A DNA stretch of 34,905 nt from Ruminococcus callidus (GTDB lineage: Bacteria; Bacillota; Clostridia; Oscillospirales; Ruminococcaceae): the NCBI RefSeq assembly GCF_020709055.1, contig NZ_JAJFCK010000025.1, positions 1 to 34,905 of the forward strand, given 5' to 3'. The notes under the pieces are model-generated. The model did not search any database, was not told the origin of the DNA, and saw only the letters and a program-made list of their open reading frames with translations. The position numbers and the translations under genes are program-made. Within the stretch, counting starts at the first letter, position 1. Each line of letters starts with the position of its first letter. Below, piece after piece: positions 6,744 through 13,780 of the stretch.

Positions 6744-7388
6744 ATGATTTTGTGTGATCCCGAAACACGTGCAGATTGGCTGGCGTGCCGAAAGCGTGGC
6801 ATTGGCGGGAGCGATGCAGCATGTGTGGTCGGGATGAATCGTTACAAGACGAATGTGCAGTTGTGGGAGGAGAAGACAGGGCATTCTTGCGCTGAAGATA
6901 TCTCGGACAAGCCTGCGGTCGCATTTGGCGTAGCAGCAGAATCTGTGCTGCGAAACCTGTTTCAAGTCGAGCATCCGGAATTTCAGGTGACATATCATCC
7001 ATACCGGATGTATGCCGAGGGCAGGCACAGCTGGCTTTATGCCACACTGGACGGGGAGCTGACTGGCGATGCCGGCAAGGGCATTCTGGAAATCAAGACC
7101 TGCACCATTCAGAACGCTGCACAGTGGGAGACATGGGAAAACCGTCTGCCGCAGAACTATTATGTGCAGGTGCTGCACCAGCTGCTCGCCACCGGATGGG
7201 ATTTCGTGTATTTGTATGCATATCTTCGATACCATTCCGGCGGTGTACCAAGAAAGCAGATACGGGAATATTTTGTGAATCGTGCGGATGTTCTTGACGA
7301 TCTGGCATGGCTGCTGGAAAAGGAAGAAACATTCTGGGAACTGGTACAAACCGAGATGAAACCGGCGCTGATCCTGCCGGAAATTTAA
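6744..7388 (+). CDS. YqaJ / lambda-exonuclease-type recombinase nuclease
   Basis: A 214-residue nuclease that should resect double-stranded DNA and hand single strands to the RecT annealase encoded two genes later. The family motifs are visible: RKRGIGGSDAA near residue 18, FGVAAE, ATLDGEL carrying the metal-binding Asp, and ILEIKTC (ExK) with the catalytic Glu and Lys. A GAGGG stretch lies upstream of the ATG. It starts a three-gene recombination cassette with DUF1351 and RecT, known from many Firmicute phages. Confidence 0.92.
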   Translation: MILCDPETRADWLACRKRGIGGSDAACVVGMNRYKTNVQLWEEKTGHSCAEDISDKPAVAFGVAAESVLRNLFQVEHPEFQVTYHPYRMYAEGRHSWLYATLDGELTGDAGKGILEIKTCTIQNAAQWETWENRLPQNYYVQVLHQLLATGWDFVYLYAYLRYHSGGVPRKQIREYFVNRADVLDDLAWLLEKEETFWELVQTEMKPALILPEI

Positions 7389-7408
7389 GAGAGGAGTGGT
7401 GATATTTT

Positions 7409-8281
7409 ATGGATTTTGTTGTGAATACCGATTTGTCTGTGCTGCCGCAGCAGATCGACTGGAATTTCGAGGAACTGAAAGGGCAGATTGCGCCGAAACT
7501 GGCGTATTATCAGAATCTGGTGGTCACAGAGGACAGCATCAAAGCTGCCAAATCAGACAAAGCGAAGCTGAACCAGCTGGTGAAAGCAATCGAGGACAAG
7601 CGGAAAGAGATCAAGCGCACCTGCCTTGCCCCGTATGAGGCATTTGAGGTACAGTGCAAGGCGCTTGTCAGCATGATTCAAGCCCCCATTGCCGCCATTG
7701 ACACACAGCTCAAAAGCTTTGAGGATGCGAGAAAGCAGGAGAAATACAACCAGCTGTACCAGACCTTTGAGGACTACATTTCGGACGGGGAGTTGCGGGA
7801 GTTTATCCGGTTTGATGCAATTCTGAATCCGAAGTGGGCAAATGTTTCGCAGCGCACAGAAGCGCTAAAACTGGAACTCACAGATCAGATCGACCGAATC
7901 CGGAACGATCTGGCAGTGCTGCGGGAGCAGTTCCGGGACAAGCCCTATCTCTCTGCAATCCTTGCAGAGTATCAAAAGCACTATAACATGACCAAGACGC
8001 TGCAGGCTGCGGAACTCTTCCGGCACAGAGAAGCAGCAGAGCAGAAACGGCAAGCCCCGCCGGAACGCATTCCGGAGACACTGGAAGTGGATGCGATGAC
8101 AGCAGCACGGGAGGCGGTCACGCTTCCGGACCCTGTCGGCTCTGCTGCGTTTCTGGCAACCTGTACACGCACACAGATGATGGATTTGCGGGACTACATG
8201 AAGCGAGAGGGGATTTCGTTCCGTGTGCTGCGGAAGAGCACAGAAAGCGGAATCTATCAGGACACAGAAAGGATGAAATAA
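7409..8281 (+). CDS. DUF1351 protein of the phage recombination cassette
   Basis: A 290-residue, mostly helical protein. It opens with VNTDLSVLPQQIDWNFEELKGQI and continues with long charged helices (AKLNQLVKAIEDKRKEIKRT), characteristic of DUF1351 proteins next to RecT. The last part (TCTRTQMMDLRDYMKREGISFRVL) is a small fold also seen at the end of phage recombination accessory proteins. The stop is one base before the recT start. Its biochemical role is not established; the conserved position suggests a partner of the exonuclease/annealase pair. Confidence 0.88.
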   Translation: MDFVVNTDLSVLPQQIDWNFEELKGQIAPKLAYYQNLVVTEDSIKAAKSDKAKLNQLVKAIEDKRKEIKRTCLAPYEAFEVQCKALVSMIQAPIAAIDTQLKSFEDARKQEKYNQLYQTFEDYISDGELREFIRFDAILNPKWANVSQRTEALKLELTDQIDRIRNDLAVLREQFRDKPYLSAILAEYQKHYNMTKTLQAAELFRHREAAEQKRQAPPERIPETLEVDAMTAAREAVTLPDPVGSAAFLATCTRTQMMDLRDYMKREGISFRVLRKSTESGIYQDTERMK

Positions 8282-8282
8282 C

Positions 8283-9149
8283 ATGGCAGTAAAAAACAAG
8301 TTGGCAAGCAGCAGCGGAAAGAAGCTTCCGTTTACTGTTGCGATTCAGTCGGACGGATACAAGCGGCTGATCCAGAACACATTGGCAGACCCGAAGCGTG
8401 CAGCAAGATTTGTGACAGCGATCACCTCCGCAGTCAGTGCAAATCCGGCGCTTCAGGAGTGCGATGCAGGGACAATTCTCTCTGCAGGGCTTCTGGGCGA
8501 GGGGCTGAACCTGTCGCCGTCACCGCAGCTGGGGCAATATTACCTCGTGCCGTTCAACGACAACAAGAACCACCGGAAAACAGCGCAGTTCCAGCTGGGA
8601 TACAAGGGATATATCCAGCTGGCGATCTGTTCCGGACAGTACAAAAAGCTGAATGTGCTGCCGATCAAGGCGGGAGAGCTGGTGCGATTCGACCCGCTGA
8701 ATGAGGAAATCGAAGTGCAGCTGATTCCGGATGAAAGACAGCGGGAGGAAGCACCGACTTCCGGATATTACGCCATGTTCGAATACACCAATGGGTTCCG
8801 GAAATCGATCTATTGGAGCAGGGAGAAGATGGAGTCCCACGCACGCCGCTATTCCAAGGGCTATTCCGCCGGAAAAGGGTACACTTTCTGGGAAAAGGAT
8901 TTTGACGGAATGGCGTGCAAGACCATGCTCCGGCAGCTGATCAGCAAGTGGGGTATCATGTCCATTGAGATGGAACGTGCCATTACCAGCGATATGGCAG
9001 TGCTGCACGAGGATGGCGCAACGGAATTTGTGGAGCATGTGGAAGCGCCGGCCTCTGAGCAGACCGCAGTCGCAGAAGTCGCAGAAGCAGTCGCAGAAGT
9101 CGCAGAAACACCGGAGGAAGCGGACTTCTCGGATGTGTTAGGAGGTTAA
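8283..9149 (+). CDS. recT: RecT single-strand annealing protein
   Basis: A 288-residue RecT-family annealase. It has the family segments SDGYKRLIQNTLADP, NPALQECDAGTILSAGLLGEGLNLSP, GQYYLVPF, FQLGYKGYIQLA and a C-terminal acidic tail. It anneals complementary single strands produced by the YqaJ exonuclease and may act in replication restart and genome circularisation. The tail contains a short tandem repeat (AVAEVAE units) from an exact 21-bp DNA duplication at 9066-9107. The ssb gene follows after 2 bases. Confidence 0.95.
   Translation: MAVKNKLASSSGKKLPFTVAIQSDGYKRLIQNTLADPKRAARFVTAITSAVSANPALQECDAGTILSAGLLGEGLNLSPSPQLGQYYLVPFNDNKNHRKTAQFQLGYKGYIQLAICSGQYKKLNVLPIKAGELVRFDPLNEEIEVQLIPDERQREEAPTSGYYAMFEYTNGFRKSIYWSREKMESHARRYSKGYSAGKGYTFWEKDFDGMACKTMLRQLISKWGIMSIEMERAITSDMAVLHEDGATEFVEHVEAPASEQTAVAEVAEAVAEVAETPEEADFSDVLGG
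9066..9107 (+). repeat. Exact 21-bp tandem duplication in recT
   Basis: Two adjacent 21-bp copies (9066-9086 and 9087-9107), in frame, encode a repeated AVAEVAE segment in the acidic tail of RecT. Being a multiple of three it keeps the frame, and the tail probably tolerates length changes. Confidence 0.85.
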
Positions 9150-9151
9150 CC

Positions 9152-9637
9152 ATGAACAGAATCCTCATCACCGGGCGGCTCTGCGCCGACCCCGAGCTCA
9201 GACAGACCCAGAGCGGCGTATCGGTCTGCCAGTTCCGTGTGGCGGTGAACCGCCGCTTCGCCAACAAACAGACCGGAGAACGGGAGGCGGATTTTATCAG
9301 CTGCGTGGCATGGCGGCAGACGGCGGATTTCGTCAGCCGGTATTTCCGCCGGGGCGGCTGGATCGAGCTGTCCGGCGAGCTGCGGAACAACGACTACACC
9401 GACCAGAACGGCACAAAGCACCACAGCATGGTGGTGCACTGCGACAACGTGGGATTCGTGGGAAACAAAGACGGTGCACAGACTACCCAGAGCGCTCCGC
9501 CTTCAGGGCACACGGCAAGCCCGCAGAGCGCCCCGGCGCACACCTACCAGCAGGATGTGGCACAGCAGACACCCATGCAGTTGGGCGATCTCAGCGACTT
9601 TGAAGAGATTCTCAGCGACGGGGAGACACCGTTTTGA
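9152..9637 (+). CDS. ssb: Single-stranded DNA-binding protein
   Basis: A 161-residue SSB with an N-terminal OB-fold (MNRILITGRLCADPELRQT, VAVNRRF, DFISCVAWRQTADF, IELSGELR) and a Gly/Gln/Pro-rich linker. It ends in the acidic tip DFEEILSDGETPF, which in the family binds partner proteins. TTAGGAGG precedes the ATG. Together with YqaJ, DUF1351 and RecT it forms the phage DNA-recombination module. Confidence 0.95.
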   Translation: MNRILITGRLCADPELRQTQSGVSVCQFRVAVNRRFANKQTGEREADFISCVAWRQTADFVSRYFRRGGWIELSGELRNNDYTDQNGTKHHSMVVHCDNVGFVGNKDGAQTTQSAPPSGHTASPQSAPAHTYQQDVAQQTPMQLGDLSDFEEILSDGETPF

Positions 9638-9652
9638 CCGAGGTGATACAAC

Positions 9653-10249
9653 ATGCTGGAAAACGGCTTCATCAAGCTCTACCGCAGCCTGCTGAAGTGG
9701 GAGTGGTACGACGATGTCAACACGAAGGTGGTGTTTCTGCACCTGCTGCTGACGGTGTCCATCGAGGACAGCAAGTGGCACGGGATCACGGTCAGGCGGG
9801 GCAGCCGGGTGTCCAGCTATGCGATACTTGCAAAGGAAACCAAGCTCAGCGTGGACAAAGTGAGAACCGCAATACGGCATCTGGAAGCCACAGGCGAGGT
9901 CACAAGGTCGAAGTATCCGAAATATACCGTATTTGCGATCAATCACTTCGACAAGTTTCAGAGCGTCCCAAGCAAATTCCCAGAGTCGTCCCAAGGTCGT
10001 CCCAAGGTAAGCCCAGGGTCGTCCCAACAGTATAAGAAAGTAAAAGAAGATATTGAGAAAGTAGAAGAAGAAAAAGAAGACAGCGCTTCGCTTGTTTCGT
10101 TCGATGCTGCTGCACCGCACACCGAGGAGTCCGCCGGAACCTCTGCCTATCGGGAGTACCTGGAGGACACTCTGCCGGAGTCCATGATCAGCAGCGGGCT
10201 GGTGGATGTGCTGATGCAGGCGCATACCACGAAAAGCGGAGAGACGTAA
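9653..10249 (+). CDS. Winged-helix replication-type protein with internal iterons
   Basis: A 198-residue protein whose N-terminal 110 residues match phage replication organiser / DnaD-like winged helices: GFIKLYRSLLKWEWYDDVNTK, SWAIL-type segment SSYAILAKETKLSVDKVRTAIRHLE, then TVFAINHFDKFQ. The middle is a low-complexity linker, Ser/Pro-rich then Lys/Glu-rich. Four 11-bp DNA repeats (9985-10028) lie in the linker, followed by an AT-rich stretch, the arrangement seen when an origin sits within an initiator gene. No helicase loader is seen downstream, so replication presumably depends largely on host proteins. Initiator function is inference. Confidence 0.7.
   Translation: MLENGFIKLYRSLLKWEWYDDVNTKVVFLHLLLTVSIEDSKWHGITVRRGSRVSSYAILAKETKLSVDKVRTAIRHLEATGEVTRSKYPKYTVFAINHFDKFQSVPSKFPESSQGRPKVSPGSSQQYKKVKEDIEKVEEEKEDSASLVSFDAAAPHTEESAGTSAYREYLEDTLPESMISSGLVDVLMQAHTTKSGET
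9985..10078 (+). repeat. Four tandem 11-bp iterons plus AT-rich tract: candidate replication origin
   Basis: GTCGTCCCAAG occurs at 9985 and 9996, a degenerate copy GTAAGCCCAGG at 10007, and GTCGTCCCAAC at 10018, in exact 11-bp register. Because 11 is not a multiple of 3, each copy encodes different residues (SSQG, RPK and so on), so the conservation is at DNA level. From 10029 to 10078 the strand is almost only A, G and T with many AAGAA runs, a possible unwinding region. Confidence 0.6.
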
Positions 10250-10293
10250 CAGCAAGCAAGAGGTGGGATGGCGGGTAACCAGGGAGGGATTCC

Positions 10294-10677
10294 ATGCAAA
10301 ACAAATATCACGCAAAAAAATGCAGATGCAGCCATGGCTGCAAACACGACAGCCGCATGGAGGCGAGGCGATGCGAAACGCTGCACCAGCTGGAACAGGC
10401 GGGAAAAATTGCTTGTCTTGCGGTGCATCCAAAGTATGTGCTTCTGGAGCCGTTGCAGCTGCCGTGGCGCAAAGAAAAAGCCGTGACCTATACGGCGGAC
10501 TTTGCATACACCCTGCCGACAGGCGACCGGGTGGTGGAGGATGTCAAGTCCGATGCGACCCGCAGAGAGCGGGAGTATGTCCTGAAGCGCAAGCTGTTTG
10601 AGGCAAGGTTTTGCCGGAACGGGGATGCGATTTTTTTCGAAAATGTCGGCGGGAACGGCAGGCTGTGCGGGATGTGA
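10294..10677 (+). CDS. DUF1064 nuclease-like phage protein
   Basis: A 127-residue protein with the DUF1064 layout: KYHAKKCRC...HDSRMEARRCETLHQLEQAGKI, LAVHPKYVLLEP, TYTADFAYTLPTGDRVVEDVKS, TRREREYVLKRKLFEARF. The Asp/Glu/Lys pattern (YTADF, VVEDVK) resembles PD-(D/E)XK-type nucleases, and the family is found in phage replication regions. The target is unknown; a Holliday-junction or structure-specific role is a reasonable inference. GGGAGGG lies before the ATG. Confidence 0.82.
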   Translation: MQNKYHAKKCRCSHGCKHDSRMEARRCETLHQLEQAGKIACLAVHPKYVLLEPLQLPWRKEKAVTYTADFAYTLPTGDRVVEDVKSDATRREREYVLKRKLFEARFCRNGDAIFFENVGGNGRLCGM

Positions 10678-10709
10678 CAGCATCGGCGAAATAGAGGGGA
10701 GGAAGAACA

Positions 10710-10970
10710 ATGATTGACGCAGAAACAAGGCAGCAGTTTGAGGACGAGGTGTATCTCGTCTGCGGCGAGGACAAGAAAACGGCATCACGGATCATGACGG
10801 CATTTGACACGCTGCGTGGCAAGCCCGGCGTGCTGGTTACCGAGGAACAGCTGAAGCAGATCAGGAAGGAGTTTTGGAGTTCCAGCGATGATGTTCTCAG
10901 CAATGACATGATCGAAATCGACGAAGCGTATGGCATTGTGCGTGAGTGCATCGGGTGTGAGGAGGAGTAA
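10710..10970 (+). CDS. Small acidic phage protein, unknown function
   Basis: An 86-residue acidic protein (MIDAETRQQFEDEVYLVCGED...), helical by composition, ending GCEEE. GGGGAGGAAG precedes its ATG. It stops 3 bases before the next start. No family recognised. Confidence 0.65.
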   Translation: MIDAETRQQFEDEVYLVCGEDKKTASRIMTAFDTLRGKPGVLVTEEQLKQIRKEFWSSSDDVLSNDMIEIDEAYGIVRECIGCEEE

Positions 10971-10973
10971 GTC

Positions 10974-11165
10974 ATGACCAAGATCAACACCACGCAGATA
11001 CTGCCAATCGCTATGATCCTGCTGGACATTGGTGCAGCGGCAGTTTGCCTGTGGCACAGGGACTACAGACGGGCGGTGTACTGGATAGCAGCGGCAGTCC
11101 TGAATGCGACGATCAGTGACGTTTTAACGCACGCCGAGCGTAAGCCTAACGCACGCGAGCGTTAA
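10974..11165 (+). CDS. Small membrane protein, unknown function
   Basis: A 63-residue protein with two hydrophobic segments, about 9-26 (ILPIAMILLDIGAAAVCLW) and 34-48 (AVYWIAAAVLNATIS), separated by a basic loop (HRDYRRA), so a hairpin membrane protein. GAGGAG of the preceding gene serves as ribosome site. Its last 13 codons lie in the 11-bp repeat array at 11125-11190, so the C-terminus (HAERKPNARER) reflects repeat DNA. Confidence 0.6.
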   Translation: MTKINTTQILPIAMILLDIGAAAVCLWHRDYRRAVYWIAAAVLNATISDVLTHAERKPNARER

Positions 11166-11190
11166 CCGAGCATAAACCGAGCATGAAACC
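11125..11190 (+). repeat. 11-bp-phased repeat array at a gene boundary
   Basis: Two alternating units repeat with about 11-bp phase: TAACGCACGC at 11125 and 11147, and GAGCGTAAGCC (11136), GAGCGTTAACC (11157), GAGCATAAACC (11168), GAGCATGAAACC (11179). The array crosses the stop codon of the small membrane protein and ends just before the Shine-Dalgarno of the next gene. A protein-binding or second iteron array is likely; the function is unknown. Confidence 0.6.
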
Positions 11191-11208
11191 CAAAAGGAGT
11201 GGATCTAC

Positions 11209-11679
11209 ATGGAAAATAAGCAAATCAAAAAAGCCACGCTCTGCTGGCGGTGCAGGCACGCCGTTCCCAGTGCGTCAACCGGATGCAGCTGGTCACGCCA
11301 CTTTGTGCCGGTCGAGGGCTGGACTGCGGCAAAGCACCAGCAGAAACAGAGCGGCAGCGTTTACGAAACCTACTGTGTGACCAGCTGCCCGCTGTTCCAG
11401 AAGGGCGGCAGAAACAGTGCCGACAGCTGCAAGGACGACGCCGGCTGCATCCGCATCGCAGAGCATATCCTGCGAGGGCAGATGAACCGGTACCGCACTG
11501 CGCTGGAACGCTACGCCAGAACACGGAGTGCCGACGATCTGGCACAGTTCCGGTCAATCGAGTGTGACCTGCTCACGCCGTACTATGCGGCACTGACGCT
11601 GCACAGCATTGACCTGCGGCAGGTGTGCAATGAACTGCGGCAGAAGGCAGGACTGCCGGAACTGGAGGAGATGCAATGA
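11209..11679 (+). CDS. Cys-rich phage protein, unknown function
   Basis: A 156-residue protein with a Cys-rich N-terminal half (CWRCRHAVP, GCSWS, CVTSCPLF, SCKDDAGC), likely a zinc-binding fold, and a helical C-terminal half (LRGQMNRYRTALERYARTRS, LTPYYAALTLHSIDLRQVC). AAAAGGAGTGG is placed before the ATG. It overlaps the following regulator by 4 bases (ATGA), so they are probably coupled. No named family recognised. Confidence 0.65.
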   Translation: MENKQIKKATLCWRCRHAVPSASTGCSWSRHFVPVEGWTAAKHQQKQSGSVYETYCVTSCPLFQKGGRNSADSCKDDAGCIRIAEHILRGQMNRYRTALERYARTRSADDLAQFRSIECDLLTPYYAALTLHSIDLRQVCNELRQKAGLPELEEMQ

Positions 11680-12068
11680 CCAAAGACGATCTGCGCCGAT
11701 ACGGCAGCATCCGGCGGGAACTTGCCGACATCGCAAGGCGGCTGCACGCACTGGAAGAAAGCAAGGGCTGCCACGGCGTGACATACGGCGACAGTCCGCA
11801 CCAGCGGGGAGAACCGCTGTCAGAGGCACAGCGGTATGTGGAGAAGAAGGAAACACTGGAACGGCTCTACCGGAGAAAGCAGTGTATCCTGCTGGAGGAA
11901 CAGGCAGCCGTGGAGAACGCCATCGACACCCTGCCGCCGGAGCTGCGTCGGCTGATGCGGCTGCGGTATCTGGACGGCATGACCTGCGAACAGGTCTGCG
12001 TGGAACTGCCCTGCTCCTGGGACACGTTCCACCGGTGGCACAGAAAGGCTCTGGCAATGCTGGAATAA
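11676..12068 (+). CDS. Sigma-region-4-like late transcription regulator
   Basis: A 130-residue protein with a coiled N-terminal half and a C-terminal sigma-70 region-4-like helix-turn-helix: IDTLPPELRRLMRLRYLDGMTCEQVCVELPCSWDTFHRWHRKAL. Proteins of this type (ArpU/DUF1492-like) sit directly before terminase genes in Firmicute phages and turn on late transcription. A TATAAT box without a matching -35 lies 30 bases after its stop, which would suit a promoter dependent on such an activator. Confidence 0.78.
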   Translation: MTKDDLRRYGSIRRELADIARRLHALEESKGCHGVTYGDSPHQRGEPLSEAQRYVEKKETLERLYRRKQCILLEEQAAVENAIDTLPPELRRLMRLRYLDGMTCEQVCVELPCSWDTFHRWHRKALAMLE

Positions 12069-12097
12069 TCGTATAGAATCATACATACGACCTGTGC

Positions 12098-12103
12098 TAT
12101 AAT
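12098..12103 (+). promoter_or_regulatory. Candidate late promoter -10 box
   Basis: TATAAT lies in the gap before the packaging genes, with no good -35 at 16-18 bases (nearest TAGAAT, 12074-12079). A pyrimidine/purine-alternating stretch ATACATACGACC is directly upstream. Activation by the sigma-like protein encoded just upstream is inferred. Confidence 0.45.
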
Positions 12104-12123
12104 GATAACATCAAAGATTGACA

Positions 12124-12155
12124 AAAACCGCTGCGGGGAAACCTGCGGCGGTTTT
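12124..12155 (+). terminator. Hairpin with GAAA tetraloop before terminase genes
   Basis: A 14-bp stem with two G-U pairs (12124-12137 with 12142-12155) closes a GAAA tetraloop and ends in TTTT. It lies about 20 bases after the candidate late promoter, so it could end early transcription or act as an antitermination/attenuation site in the late leader. Confidence 0.55.
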
Positions 12156-12183
12156 GCGTACCATTTTAGCGGAGGGGAGGACG

Positions 12184-12618
12184 ATGGCGAATGCAGAAAA
12201 TCTGATCCCGATGGATAAGCGAAGCCAGAGTGAAGCGAGAGAACTTGGAAAAAAAGGCGGCATCGCTTCAGGAGCGTCCAGAAGGGCGTACAGGAGCCTG
12301 AAACAGGCGGCAAAGGCTTTTTTTTTTCGGGAGAATGATGACGCGGCAATGCAGCTGATACAGGCACTCTACGAAGAAGCCAGAAACGGCAATGTGAAAG
12401 CTTTGGAGAAGCTGGAAGATCTGATCGGCGAGACCGTCCCGCGGGAAGAACTTGCCATGAAAAAGAAACAGGCGGCGGCGCAGTCCAAGCCGGACAACGG
12501 CAAGACCGCAGCGCTGATTGCAGGCATGCAGGAGAGAGTGGAAACAGAAGATGATCTACACGAAGAAACAGCGGGAGCTGATGGAACTGTGGCGGACGCA
12601 GCAGCTCCGGCGGATTAA
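12184..12618 (+). CDS. Terminase small-subunit-like protein with KGG motif
   Basis: A 144-residue protein immediately before the large terminase and overlapping it by 68 bases. It has an N-terminal RSQSEARELGKKGGIASGASRRA motif, as in many Firmicute phage proteins at this position, followed by helices and an Ala-rich tail. GCGGAGGGGAGG precedes the ATG; upstream in-frame codons lie in the hairpin. DNA recognition for packaging is inferred from position. A run of ten T (encoding AFFF) lies in the gene but the frame is intact. Confidence 0.65.
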   Translation: MANAENLIPMDKRSQSEARELGKKGGIASGASRRAYRSLKQAAKAFFFRENDDAAMQLIQALYEEARNGNVKALEKLEDLIGETVPREELAMKKKQAAAQSKPDNGKTAALIAGMQERVETEDDLHEETAGADGTVADAAAPAD

Positions 12619-13756
12619 CCTGCTGGAGGGCTCGGTCTCCTCCGGCAAAACGTGGATCTCTCTGGTGCTGTGGGGCTTCTGGGTGGCGACGATGCCGGCG
12701 GACAAGCTGTATCTCATGTGCGGCAAATCCCTGACTACGCTCAAGCGCAATTGCCTGATCCCGCTGGAAGAGCTGGTCGGGCGAAGCAATTTCCAGTTTT
12801 CTCTTGCTGCCAAAGAGGCGTATCTGTTCGGCAGACGCATCCTGCTGGAGGGCGCAAACGACGCACGGAGCGAGTCCAAGATTCGAGGGTTGACCTTGCA
12901 GGGCGCATACTGCGACGAGTTGGCGCTGTTCCCACGGGATTTCTTCGCAATGCTGCTGTCCCGTCTGCGTGTGCCCGGTGCAAAGCTGATCGCCACCACC
13001 AATCCGGACAGTCCGGAGCACTGGCTGAAAAAAGAATATATCGACCGACGCACGGAGCTTGATATGCTTGCCGTGCGTTTTTTGCTGGATGACAACACCA
13101 CCCTTGACCCGCACTATGTTTCGGCAGTCAAGGCGGAGTATACCGGCGTGTTCTACAACCGGTTCATTCTGGGGGAGTGGTGTCTGGCGGAGGGCATTGT
13201 CTATCCCCAGTTCGACCGGACACGCCACGTCAGGCGCATCTCTGCGCCGCAGGGCAAGTGGTACATCTCCGTGGATTACGGCACGCTCAACGCCTTTTCG
13301 GCGGGACTGTGGTGCGATAACGGGAACACGGCGTACCGTGCCGCAGAGTGGTATTACAGCGGCAGAGCGCAGCGCAGGCAGCTGACCAATGCGCAATACC
13401 TGAAACACATTCAAACGCTGGCAGAGGGCAAAAAGATCGAAGCCGTCATCGTGGATCCGTCGGCGGCAAGTTTTATCATGGAACTGCGGCAGGCGGGGTT
13501 CGTGGTGCGCAAGGGCAAAAATGACGTGGTGGACGGCATCCGGCGGACAGCGGCGGCGCTGGATCAGGGCAGGCTGCTGTTCTGCCCGGACTGCCGGGAC
13601 ATCCTGCGGGAGTTTGCGCTGTACCGCTGGGACGAGTCCGCAAGCGAGGACAGACCCATCAAGGAGAACGACCACGCCATGGACGACATGCGCTATTTTG
13701 TCAGCACGATTTTGCGGCAGCAGGTGACCCTTGCAGGCGGTCACACACGGCTGTAA
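12551..13756 (+). CDS. terL: Terminase large subunit
   Basis: The packaging motor: ATPase domain with Walker A LEGSVSSGKT, Walker B AYCDELAL, and coupling motif TTNPDSP; nuclease domain with acidic residues in SVDYGT, VDPSAAS and DHAMDDMRY. Length (401 residues) is normal for the family. I place the start at the ATG at 12551 (MIYTKKQRELMEL); the frame continues upstream to a TTG at 12518 without need. It pumps DNA through the portal encoded next. Confidence 0.95.
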   Translation: MIYTKKQRELMELWRTQQLRRINLLEGSVSSGKTWISLVLWGFWVATMPADKLYLMCGKSLTTLKRNCLIPLEELVGRSNFQFSLAAKEAYLFGRRILLEGANDARSESKIRGLTLQGAYCDELALFPRDFFAMLLSRLRVPGAKLIATTNPDSPEHWLKKEYIDRRTELDMLAVRFLLDDNTTLDPHYVSAVKAEYTGVFYNRFILGEWCLAEGIVYPQFDRTRHVRRISAPQGKWYISVDYGTLNAFSAGLWCDNGNTAYRAAEWYYSGRAQRRQLTNAQYLKHIQTLAEGKKIEAVIVDPSAASFIMELRQAGFVVRKGKNDVVDGIRRTAAALDQGRLLFCPDCRDILREFALYRWDESASEDRPIKENDHAMDDMRYFVSTILRQQVTLAGGHTRL

Positions 13757-13780
13757 TCCGACATGTTGAGGAGGGAGACA

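Noticed and set aside
9985..10028. CRISPR array
   Set aside because: Repeats are 11 bp in direct tandem without spacers; no cas genes in the window.
9503..10507. A 334-codon minus-strand frame opposite ssb and the winged-helix gene
   Set aside because: Shadow frame; it even translates the AT-rich tract into a Phe/Tyr run, which is not protein-like.
12324..12340. Frameshift in the TerS-like gene at the T run
   Set aside because: The frame reads through the run into a KGG/helical protein of expected length, so no break is needed.
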